DNA of 5,355 nucleotides from Defluviitaleaceae bacterium (GTDB lineage: Bacteria; Bacillota; Clostridia; Lachnospirales; UBA5962), in NCBI GenBank assembly GCA_009780765.1, contig WQZK01000142.1, positions 1-5,355 of the forward strand, in the 5' to 3' direction. This document shows, piece by piece, positions 1 through 5,355 of the stretch. The position numbers were made by a program, and so were the translations under genes. The notes under the pieces were generated by a model that ran no database searches, had not been told where the DNA came from, and worked only from the letters and a program-made list of their open reading frames with translations. Position 1 is the stretch's first letter, and each line of letters begins with the position of its first letter.

Positions 1-192
1 AACATCCGTTGGCATATCTTTTTTGCGATGCTCTTTGTTGATTTTTTGAATTTCTAAATCATTCACTATAAGTATGCTTATTTCAGCGTTATGAGGGAAG
101 TTTTCGTATGCTAAAGAGCACTTTACAACACTTTTTAAAAGCTCTTCATACAAAAACTCTTCATTAGTTTCATTATCTATAAAAATCAACAT
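1..192 (-). CDS. ybeY: Endoribonuclease YbeY / rRNA maturation factor, N-terminal part (cut by window edge)
   Basis: The first 64 codons of a YbeY-type protein, read from an ATG at 190-192 and running in frame off the window. It begins MLIFIDNETNEEF and reaches an N-x-E-x-x-x-x-N-x-x-H-R segment followed by PTDV, the start of the conserved YbeY R-x-x-D-x-P-T-D-V-L-S-F region. The family is a single-domain zinc metalloprotein of roughly 150-165 residues, so more than half is missing, including the His-rich metal site. Known family role: maturation of 16S rRNA ends and ribosome quality control in the cytoplasm. The ATG directly follows the TAA of pgpH with no intervening base, and its GAGGT ribosome binding site lies inside the pgpH 3' end. 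Position downstream of phoH and pgpH matches B. subtilis yqfG. Assignment rests on the N-terminal motif plus synteny. Confidence 0.9.
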   Translation of the reverse strand, partial: MLIFIDNETNEEFLYEELLKSVVKCSLAYENFPHNAEISILIVNDLEIQKINKEHRKKDMPTDV

Positions 193-2301
193 TTATTCTT
201 GTACCTCGGCTTTTTTCTTTTCTTCAGGGTACGGAATTCGCTCATGATACATGCCTTTAAAAACTCTCATAAAAGCATCACCAATTACAGTCATATCCTT
301 AATCATAAGTTTGCTATCTTCAAGTGTGCCAGAGCTAAGGTGGTTGTTAATCAGCTTTCTAACAAAAGCATCAATTTCTTCCATCGACCTGTTTTTAGAG
401 AACTTGCTTCTAACCGCCGCCTCGGCAATATCTGCAAGCATTACAATAGCGGCCTCGCGGCTTTGTGGGTTTCTTTGCTGATACCTAAAATCGTCTTTAT
501 TAACATTATCTTCGCCAAGCTCTTCTTTTGCCTTGATGTAGAAATAGCCAGTAACGCCATTTCCGTGATGCTCGGCAATAATATCTTTAACAACTTTAGG
601 AAGTTTATATTTTTCGGCCAATTTAAGCCCATGCTCAACATGCCCCACTATAATTTTTGAGCTTTGGTGAGGTTCTAAAAAGTCATGCGGATTTTGCCCA
701 ACTTGATTTTCTATAAAGTATTGTGGATATTTTAGTTTTCCAATATCTTGGAAATATCCGCCAACCCTTGCAATGTTGGAATCTGCACCAATGTCATTAG
801 CGGCAGCTTCTGCTAAATTTGCAACGATGATGCTGTGGTGATATGTTCCCGGTGCCTCTATCGCAAGTTGCTTAAGTAATGGATTGTTAGGATTTATAAG
901 TTCTAAAAGTTTTATAGGTGTTATTATGCCAAAAAGTGCCTCCCAAAGTGGCAAACTGCCAATACATATAAGAACTGTTAAAATGCCGAAACCAAAGGCA
1001 TAGAGCATTGTTATAAAAATTTCGTTCGTAAAGTTGCGAACAATCAAAGCAGCAACTGATGCGTAAGTAACTGCTGAAATTGCCGAAATTACAAGCCCAA
1101 CTAAAATTAAATTATTTCTTTGGTTAGCATACTTTGAAATTAGAGCCATAACGATGCCTGTAATAGTAAAGTAAACAATAAAGCTCATTTCGCCTTGAAC
1201 TATTAAGAAAGTAATTATTGTTATAGCAATGTTTAAAACAAGCGAAAGCCTTTGCTCAATTAAAATTCCAACAAGCATAACAAATGCCAATGTAGGTATA
1301 AAAACAAATGGCAGATTTGTTAAAAAGTGTGCAGAAATTATAACAACCATATAGAGTGTGAATAATAGTAAAACTTCTTTATTATTTCTGCCAACTTCTT
1401 TGTTAAATCTGTTAATATAGTACAAAGCAAAGCCAAAAACAAGCATAGCTAATAAAACTGCACCTAAAACAGGGGCATAATTTTCAATTCCATCTCTTGC
1501 GATAAGACCTAAATCATCTAAAATTTGATAAGCTTCTTCTGTAATTCTTTGACCTTCTCTAACAATTTCTTCGCCACGCATTAAAACTACGGGAGTTACA
1601 TTTTCGGCCGCCTCTTCTCTTAATGATTGCGTTAGCTCTTCGTCATAAATCATATTAGGCTCTAGATATTCGGCCAAAATTGCATACCCCATGCGAGATA
1701 ACTCAACCTCAATATAGTAATCGTTAAAATAAGACTGTATTTCTACCAAAGTTCTTTGAACGGTTGTTTCTCTAATATCGCCCATTAAAACAAAATCCAT
1801 ATGATTTCTAACATTATTCTCAAAATTCTCGAAAATTTCTTCTTCAAGCAACGCAAGATAGCGAATAAATCCAGACTCAAAAACCTCTGTTAAATGAGAA
1901 TTTAAAGGCGGAGGAAGAGGAGAAGGCAATAAAACTTCATTGCCTTCTTCATCAACTTCAAAGATAGGCTCAGGCGAAGCAAAAGGCTCGAAAATAACCC
2001 TTAGTCTGTCCATTTCCTCAAAAAAGCTGTCAAGATTGTCTAAGGTTCTTTCAATTGCTTCGGTATCACGTGCAAACCTTTGCTCAATAGAGTTATATGC
2101 AACCTCTCTACGTCTTTCGGTTTCTACGCGGTTTTCAACCTCCCTTGTGGCTGTAAAAAGCCTACTAGAAACATCACCAACACTAATTTGAAAGCCCTCT
2201 CCACGAATAAATGGCCCTGTAAGTATTAGATAAATTGTAAACGCAAAAGATATTAAAATTAAGAAAATATTTAGCTTAATTTTGCTTTTAGCTTTGCTCA
2301 T
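193..2301 (-). CDS. pgpH: PgpH/YqfF-family 7TM-HD cyclic-di-AMP phosphodiesterase homologue with a Gln in place of the HD-motif His
   Basis: A 702-residue membrane protein of the 7TMR-HD family. In order: a short basic N-terminus and one membrane helix (about 10-30); a large extracytoplasmic domain (about 31-275) rich in acidic residues with a proline-rich stretch at 126-133; a bundle of hydrophobic helices (about 277-465); and a cytoplasmic HD domain (about 475-690). Characterised homologues hydrolyse c-di-AMP to pApA at a dinuclear metal site. Expected ligands present are H489 (Y-H-H-S), D519, H554 (V-G-H-V), H578/H579 (A-E-H-H-G) and D624 (M-L-A-D). The residue before D519 should be His but is Gln518 (codon CAA, 748-750), giving F-Q-D-I-G-K instead of the usual H-D-I-G-K. 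A second deviation is Q-Q-R-N at 608-611 where relatives often read P-G-P-K. Length and frame are intact, so this is not a decayed gene. The start ATG (2299-2301) has GAGGT 6 nt upstream, 12 bp after phoH. Family assignment is secure; enzymatic activity is uncertain. Confidence 0.93.
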   Translation of the reverse strand: MSKAKSKIKLNIFLILISFAFTIYLILTGPFIRGEGFQISVGDVSSRLFTATREVENRVETERRREVAYNSIEQRFARDTEAIERTLDNLDSFFEEMDRLRVIFEPFASPEPIFEVDEEGNEVLLPSPLPPPLNSHLTEVFESGFIRYLALLEEEIFENFENNVRNHMDFVLMGDIRETTVQRTLVEIQSYFNDYYIEVELSRMGYAILAEYLEPNMIYDEELTQSLREEAAENVTPVVLMRGEEIVREGQRITEEAYQILDDLGLIARDGIENYAPVLGAVLLAMLVFGFALYYINRFNKEVGRNNKEVLLLFTLYMVVIISAHFLTNLPFVFIPTLAFVMLVGILIEQRLSLVLNIAITIITFLIVQGEMSFIVYFTITGIVMALISKYANQRNNLILVGLVISAISAVTYASVAALIVRNFTNEIFITMLYAFGFGILTVLICIGSLPLWEALFGIITPIKLLELINPNNPLLKQLAIEAPGTYHHSIIVANLAEAAANDIGADSNIARVGGYFQDIGKLKYPQYFIENQVGQNPHDFLEPHQSSKIIVGHVEHGLKLAEKYKLPKVVKDIIAEHHGNGVTGYFYIKAKEELGEDNVNKDDFRYQQRNPQSREAAIVMLADIAEAAVRSKFSKNRSMEEIDAFVRKLINNHLSSGTLEDSKLMIKDMTVIGDAFMRVFKGMYHERIPYPEEKKKAEVQE
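203..207 (-). promoter_or_regulatory. Ribosome binding site for ybeY inside pgpH
   Basis: GAGGT on the minus strand, 10 nt upstream of the ybeY ATG (190-192). It lies within the last codons of pgpH, so ribosomes finishing pgpH sit on the ybeY initiation region. This supports translational coupling, which is an inference. Confidence 0.65.
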
Positions 2302-2307
2302 TTGTAC

Positions 2308-2312
2308 ACCTC
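2308..2312 (-). promoter_or_regulatory. Ribosome binding site for pgpH
   Basis: GAGGT on the minus strand, 6 nt from the pgpH ATG and within the 12-bp gap after the phoH TAG stop. It fixes the pgpH start at 2301. Confidence 0.75.
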
Positions 2313-2313
2313 G

Positions 2314-3300
2314 CTATTTTTTTCTAACCTTATAAACTTTTTTAGTTTTTTCTTCGTGCTTTTCGTAAGCACCTATAATTTTTTGAACGAGTGGATGCCT
2401 TACAACGTCTTTATTTGTAAGATGGCTAATGCCAATCCCCTCGATGTCTTGTAAAATCTTTAATGCTTCTATTATGCCAGATTTTTTGCCATCTGGCAAG
2501 TCTATTTGTGTAATATCGCCTGTAATTAATGCTTTTGAGCCAAATCCAATACGAGTTAGAAACATTTTCATTTGCTCTGGTGTGGTGTTTTGTGCTTCAT
2601 CTAGAACGATATAAGCATTATCAAGCGTTCGTCCACGCATGTAGGCTAGGGGAGCAACTTCGATTGTCCCTCTTTCCATGTTCTTTAAAAAGTTATCAGC
2701 ACCCATAATTTCGTAAAGTGCATCATATAAAGGTCTAAGATACGGGTCTACTTTTTGCTGCAAATCACCCGGCAAGAAGCCAAGTTTTTCGCCAGCTTCT
2801 ATTGCAGGGCGTGTTAAAATAATGCGGCTAACCTCGTTATTTTTAAAAGCAGTAATTGCCATTGCCATAGCGAGATATGTTTTGCCTGTTCCCGCAGGGC
2901 CAACGCCAAAAGTTATTGTGTTTTTTCTAATTTGCTCTAAGTATTTCTTTTGCCCCATAGTTTTTGGTTTTATGGGCTTTCCTGAAATTGTCATACAAAC
3001 AAAATCATCATTTATTTTTTCTACATCTCCAAAATCCTTGTCGGATATAGAATCAATAATATAATTTATTGCTTGTTCTGTAATTTCTTCACCTTTTTCG
3101 GCAAAGGCAACTAGCTTTTGCATAATCAAATCGGCTTTTTTAATATTTTCTTCTTCACCAATTATATTTACACCATCGCCTCTGTTTACAATGTTTACCG
3201 AAAATTCTTTTTCAACTTTTTTAATATTTTCGTCAAACTTGCCAAAAATATTGCTTAAATAGTCGCTATTTATGTCTATTTTGTGTATGTCTTTACTCAA
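2314..3300 (-). CDS. phoH: PhoH-family ATPase (PhoL/YbeZ type)
   Basis: A PhoH-like P-loop protein of 328 residues from a TTG start at 3298-3300, or 331 from the ATG at 3307-3309. Numbered from the ATG, residues 1-75 form a KH-like nucleic-acid-binding region containing R-G-D-G-V-N-I-I-G. The P-loop domain follows, with Walker A G-P-A-G-T-G-K-T at 137-144, the family signature E-K-L-G-F-L-P-G-D at 174-182, Walker B I-V-L-D-E-A-Q-N at 234-241, and sensor-like I-T-G-D-I-T-Q-I-D at 262-270. The C-terminal tail is strongly basic. Family members are cytoplasmic ATPases linked to RNA metabolism, and they commonly sit next to ybeY, as here; the exact cellular role is unsettled. TTG is preferred because a perfect GGAGG (3310-3314) directly touches the ATG with no spacer but lies 9 nt from the TTG. 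With TTG the gene overlaps the yqfD end by 8 bp; with ATG, by 17 bp. The stop is TAG. Function call is sure; the exact start is moderately sure. Confidence 0.95.
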   Translation of the reverse strand: MSKDIHKIDINSDYLSNIFGKFDENIKKVEKEFSVNIVNRGDGVNIIGEEENIKKADLIMQKLVAFAEKGEEITEQAINYIIDSISDKDFGDVEKINDDFVCMTISGKPIKPKTMGQKKYLEQIRKNTITFGVGPAGTGKTYLAMAMAITAFKNNEVSRIILTRPAIEAGEKLGFLPGDLQQKVDPYLRPLYDALYEIMGADNFLKNMERGTIEVAPLAYMRGRTLDNAYIVLDEAQNTTPEQMKMFLTRIGFGSKALITGDITQIDLPDGKKSGIIEALKILQDIEGIGISHLTNKDVVRHPLVQKIIGAYEKHEEKTKKVYKVRKK

Positions 3301-4531
3301 TTTCTTCATCCTCCAATGGTGTTTCCAATTGTTCTGGTATTTCTATACGTACATTTTTGCCAATATCTTCTATCGTGATAATCGTTGCACTAACGCTTAA
3401 GCCTCTTTCAGTTTCCTCTAGGTTGATGATTTTTTCAAAAACATCTGCTCCAAAGTCAAACTCTCTAATTATGCGGTTTGTAACTATTGCAGCCGCTTCT
3501 TCTTGCATATCTACGAGGCTCTTTTGTGATACTATTGGCTCGAACTCGAAGTATCTATCTGTTACGATGATAAATGGTAGCGGATAATTTTCTCCTAGGC
3601 GTAATTGAGTTCTTTCTCTTATTTTATCATAGTTTGTATATGAAATGGAAGAGCTAAATAAATTTATTTCTCTACCGAACAAAATAAAGCGTCGTCTATT
3701 TTTTGTATTACCTGTAAAATTCTTTTGTATATATTCTCTTTCAACCTCAAAATTGATAGGGTAGTAATATCTAGCAAGTACAATAGCATCGGCAAATGTG
3801 TGAGTATTTACAAGCCCTTCGGGGTCTCTATCTTCTGAAACTGTTAGATGCCCGCTAACCAATAAATCACCCTCAGAAACAACATCAAATTCCCTAACAA
3901 TTGCAGTCCCTGTGCTAACATGAACGCCCATAATAACACCATCTCTTTTTGCAATAATATCGCTAGGAGCAGAGCGGTCTAAAATTTCTTGTGGCGGTAT
4001 TGTTTCAGCAATGCTTATTGTGGCCTTTGTGCCTCTTATGCCTATGTTTATGAATGATATGTAAGGAAATTCGTTTATCATTGCTGCTTCAAGTTCTCGA
4101 CGATTTATACCAAATTTCAAACCACCAACTCTAAGGCCATGTTCTTCTGAAAACCTGATAATATCTTCTTGAGATATGCGGTCTGTACCGTCAACCTCCA
4201 CAAGCCATATAAAAGACGATAAAAAGTATACAAACGCTATAAAAAAGACAAATCCTGCAACAAATATTTTTCTTTTTCTATATCTAAAAGCAAAAAATGG
4301 AAGCCCTTTTTTTTCGATAATTTTAAATTTGCATTTTGTTTTTTTGGCACAAGGCTTAAGAAGTTTAAAGCCTTTTACCGAAACTTTCATGATAACTCTG
4401 TCTTTTTCGTGGCTAACATCCCAAATATATATGCCTTTATGAACTGCCAAGTTTACAAACCTCGAAACCGAAAAGCCTGTTACCTCTATAATAACATATC
4501 CTTTTAAATATTTCCATAGATTTAAAATCAT
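3293..4531 (-). CDS. yqfD: Sporulation protein YqfD family, membrane-anchored
   Basis: A 412-residue protein of the YqfD family, close to the usual length of about 400. The N-terminal soluble region (1-85) carries the family features G-Y-V-x-I-E-V-T-G near 11-19 and I-Y-I-W-D-V at 34-39. A basic R-Y-R-K-R-K at 83-88 precedes one clear membrane helix (about 89-111) ending in the typical W-L-V-E-V-D-G. Residues 112-180 look like a POTRA-like module. Around 191-227 is a segment resembling a biotinyl-lipoyl or barrel-sandwich hairpin (K-R-D-G-V-I through E-G-D-L-L-V-S-G). The rest is soluble, ending in an acidic tail. In B. subtilis the homologue belongs to the mother-cell sigma-E sporulation programme; its molecular activity is not established. 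The ATG at 4529-4531 is forced by an in-frame TGA just upstream and has only a weak GGTGGTG ribosome site. It follows yqfC by 14 bp and its 3' end overlaps phoH. Confidence 0.92.
   Translation of the reverse strand: MILNLWKYLKGYVIIEVTGFSVSRFVNLAVHKGIYIWDVSHEKDRVIMKVSVKGFKLLKPCAKKTKCKFKIIEKKGLPFFAFRYRKRKIFVAGFVFFIAFVYFLSSFIWLVEVDGTDRISQEDIIRFSEEHGLRVGGLKFGINRRELEAAMINEFPYISFINIGIRGTKATISIAETIPPQEILDRSAPSDIIAKRDGVIMGVHVSTGTAIVREFDVVSEGDLLVSGHLTVSEDRDPEGLVNTHTFADAIVLARYYYPINFEVEREYIQKNFTGNTKNRRRFILFGREINLFSSSISYTNYDKIRERTQLRLGENYPLPFIIVTDRYFEFEPIVSQKSLVDMQEEAAAIVTNRIIREFDFGADVFEKIINLEETERGLSVSATIITIEDIGKNVRIEIPEQLETPLEDEEIE
3310..3314 (-). promoter_or_regulatory. Ribosome binding site that decides the phoH start (TTG rather than ATG)
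   Basis: A perfect GGAGG on the minus strand inside the last codons of yqfD. It abuts an ATG (3307-3309) with zero spacing, which is unsuitable for initiation, and is 9 nt from an in-frame TTG (3298-3300), a normal distance. No other purine-rich box at a workable distance from the ATG is visible. Confidence 0.7.
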
Positions 4532-4536
4532 TTTTT

Positions 4537-4543
4537 CACCACC
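4537..4543 (-). promoter_or_regulatory. Weak, non-canonical ribosome binding site for yqfD
   Basis: GGTGGTG on the minus strand, 5 nt from the yqfD ATG and inside the 14-bp gap after yqfC. It is a poorer match to the anti-Shine-Dalgarno sequence than those of the neighbouring genes, so yqfD may depend on translation of yqfC (inference). Confidence 0.45.
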
Positions 4544-4545
4544 AT

Positions 4546-4815
4546 CTAAATAAGGTACTCGAATTTTAAAATACTACCCGTAATTAGCATATTTTCGCTT
4601 GTTATTTGCTTTAAAACCATGTTTCTGCCCTCTATTTTTAAAACACCGCAAGAAGTGTTGATTCTTATGCGTTCTGAGGTGTACTCTATTATGCCTTTAT
4701 AATTTTCAATAGAAATCTCTTCAGAGCCTATAATAGAAATTAAAGGCAATCCCAAAACAACCTCTTTAGGAAGCTCTAGCATATCTGTTAATTTGTTTCT
4801 TATTTTCTTTGCCAT
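4546..4815 (-). CDS. yqfC: Sporulation protein YqfC (YabP/YqfC family)
   Basis: A small 89-residue protein, near the usual length of about 90-100 for this family. After a basic N-terminus (M-A-K-K-I-R-N-K) it shows the family pattern L-E-L-P-K-E-V-V-L-G-L-P-L-I-S-I-I-G (13-30), then E-N-Y-K-G-I-I-E-Y (37-45), and repeated beta-strand stretches ending I-T-G-S-I-L-K-F-E-Y-L-I. There is no signal peptide and no membrane helix. YabP/YqfC relatives are sporulation proteins, and B. subtilis yqfC is paired with yqfD in a sigma-E controlled unit; the biochemical role is unknown. The pairing with yqfD immediately downstream is the strongest contextual support. The ATG (4813-4815) has a full AGGAGGT site. 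It is the first gene of the operon after an upstream terminator. Confidence 0.92.
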   Translation of the reverse strand: MAKKIRNKLTDMLELPKEVVLGLPLISIIGSEEISIENYKGIIEYTSERIRINTSCGVLKIEGRNMVLKQITSENMLITGSILKFEYLI

Positions 4816-4820
4816 TTTAT

Positions 4821-4827
4821 ACCTCCT
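4821..4827 (-). promoter_or_regulatory. Strong ribosome binding site for yqfC
   Basis: AGGAGGT on the minus strand, 5 nt from the yqfC ATG (4813-4815). It is the best Shine-Dalgarno match in the window and lies only 4 bp past the end of the terminator of the preceding gene. Confidence 0.85.
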
Positions 4828-4831
4828 AAGT

Positions 4832-4873
4832 GAAAATAAAAAAAGCCTTATAAAATTTTATTTTACAAGACTT
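4832..4873 (-). terminator. Rho-independent terminator after mntP
   Basis: On the minus strand, a 14-bp inverted repeat with two G-T pairs (arms at 4860-4873 and 4843-4856) encloses a three-base AAA loop. It is followed at once by an interrupted T tract (TTTTTTT-A-TTTT, counting the last arm bases). It begins 14 bp after the mntP stop and separates mntP from yqfC. The stem is mostly A-T with a small G/C patch at its base, as expected in an AT-rich genome. The plus strand lacks a comparable T run after the hairpin, so it is probably one-directional. Confidence 0.82.
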
Positions 4874-4887
4874 TAATATATGCAGAA

Positions 4888-5355
4888 TTAATTAATAAGG
4901 TGATCGATTAAAATTTTTAACCCCATGCCGATTAGTATTAAGCCGCCAATGGCTTCGGCTTTAGATTTAAACTTAGTACCAAAAAAGCTTCCAATTTTTG
5001 CACCAATTGTTGACAATGTAAGCGTTACTATGCCGATTAATGAAACGGCAAGCGTTATATTAATTCTTAATAGTGCGAACGAAACACCAACAGCCAAAGC
5101 ATCGATGCTTGTTGCAACGGCTAATGGCAGCATTTTTGTAGGGGTTAGGCGAACGTCCTCTACAGACGAGCAATTTTCACAACATCCGCAACTACAATCA
5201 TCTTTTTTACGGCTTGATAAAATCATTTTTGCACCAAGAAATAATAACAACACAAATGCAATATATGGCCCAAATCTAACTATCCTATCAGAAAACCACA
5301 TTGCAAGAAAATACCCAATTACAGGCATACCTGCTTGAAAAATGCCGAAGTATAG
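4888..5355 (-). CDS. mntP: Manganese efflux pump MntP, C-terminal part (N-terminus outside window)
   Basis: Open from the window edge to a TAA at 4888-4890, giving 155 visible residues. The first nine (L-Y-F-G-I-F-Q-A-G) run straight into M-P-V-I-G-Y, the conserved F-G-x-F-Q-x-x-M-P-x-x-G motif of MntP, so the Met at 5326-5328 is internal and not the start. About 30-35 N-terminal residues are missing compared with the usual 180-190. Remaining features: membrane helices around 10-20 and 21-38 (counted from that Met), a cytosolic loop, the second conserved S-I-D-A-L-A-V-G-V-S-F motif at 74-84, and two further helices. Family members export Mn2+ from the cytoplasm. The loop at 40-60 is unusual, with five cysteines in nine residues (C45, C47, C49, C50, C53). 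Such genes are often preceded by a yybP-ykoY manganese riboswitch, which would lie beyond this window. A terminator follows, so it is probably transcribed separately from yqfC. Confidence 0.92.
   Translation of the reverse strand, partial: LYFGIFQAGMPVIGYFLAMWFSDRIVRFGPYIAFVLLLFLGAKMILSSRKKDDCSCGCCENCSSVEDVRLTPTKMLPLAVATSIDALAVGVSFALLRINITLAVSLIGIVTLTLSTIGAKIGSFFGTKFKSKAEAIGGLILIGMGLKILIDHLIN

Noticed and set aside
199..660. Plus-strand open frame of 153 codons opposite the pgpH HD domain
   Set aside because: It lies fully antisense to a confidently identified gene, its peptide shows no family pattern, and no ribosome site stands out. It is a shadow of the pgpH codon pattern.
1940..2191. Ser-rich plus-strand open frame of 83 codons opposite the PgpH extracytoplasmic domain
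   Set aside because: Its serine and leucine repeats arise from the complement of Glu/Arg-rich codons in PgpH; it has no ribosome site or supporting context.
193..2301. pgpH as a pseudogene because of the missing HD His
   Set aside because: The frame is intact over the full family length, all domains are present, the other metal ligands are kept and a good ribosome site precedes it. A single substitution does not support calling it broken.
4847..4875. Possible sigma-A promoter overlapping the terminator (TATAAG with TAAAGT 17 nt upstream)
   Set aside because: Only the -10-like box is plausible, the -35 match is poor and the sequence is already explained by the hairpin, so it is not listed as a feature.
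4888..4897. TTAATTAATA repeat-like bases at the mntP stop, considered as a regulator operator
   Set aside because: It is explained by the C-terminal Leu-Ile-Asn codons plus the TAA stop, and short AT-only palindromes are expected by chance in this genome.
4925..5338. Plus-strand open frame of 137 codons opposite mntP
   Set aside because: Antisense to the clear MntP coding sequence; its hydrophobic look reflects the complement of membrane-helix codons and no family motif is recognisable.

Overview
This window is a tightly packed, entirely minus-strand stretch of an AT-rich genome that looks like an endospore-forming Firmicute of the Clostridia type, possibly Lachnospiraceae-like. That placement is an inference from the low GC, the strong AGGAGG-type ribosome binding sites, two sporulation-family genes (yqfC, yqfD), and the gene order yqfC-yqfD-phoH-pgpH-ybeY, which matches the Bacillus subtilis yqfC-yqfD-phoH(yqfE)-yqfF-yqfG cluster. 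No species can be named.

Read in the direction of transcription (high to low coordinates), the window starts inside a manganese-exporter gene (mntP; N-terminus outside the window) that ends at 4888. An intrinsic terminator follows at 4832-4873. The second unit then starts: yqfC (4546-4815), yqfD (3293-4531), phoH (2314-about 3300), pgpH (193-2301) and the first 64 codons of ybeY (192 to the window edge). Gaps inside this unit are 14 bp or less, yqfD and phoH overlap, and pgpH and ybeY abut with no gap, so one polycistronic, translationally coupled message is likely.

The operon joins sporulation membrane proteins (YqfC/YqfD), an ATPase linked to RNA metabolism (PhoH), an rRNA-processing/ribosome-quality endoribonuclease (YbeY) and a membrane-bound cyclic-di-AMP phosphodiesterase homologue (PgpH). 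The layout is conserved, so most of the window is ordinary.

The point that stands out is in PgpH. The His of the eponymous His-Asp metal-binding pair is replaced by Gln (Q518-D519, codon CAA at 748-750), while the other expected metal ligands are present. A usually conserved Pro-Gly-Pro segment in the same domain is also changed. This raises the possibility of an inactive, altered or regulatory c-di-AMP phosphodiesterase. Lesser points are a terminator lying almost on top of the yqfC ribosome binding site, a likely TTG start for phoH inside the end of yqfD, and a five-cysteine cluster in a cytosolic loop of MntP. I saw no RNA genes, mobile elements, CRISPR arrays or long repeats, and no gene-free stretch above 72 bp.
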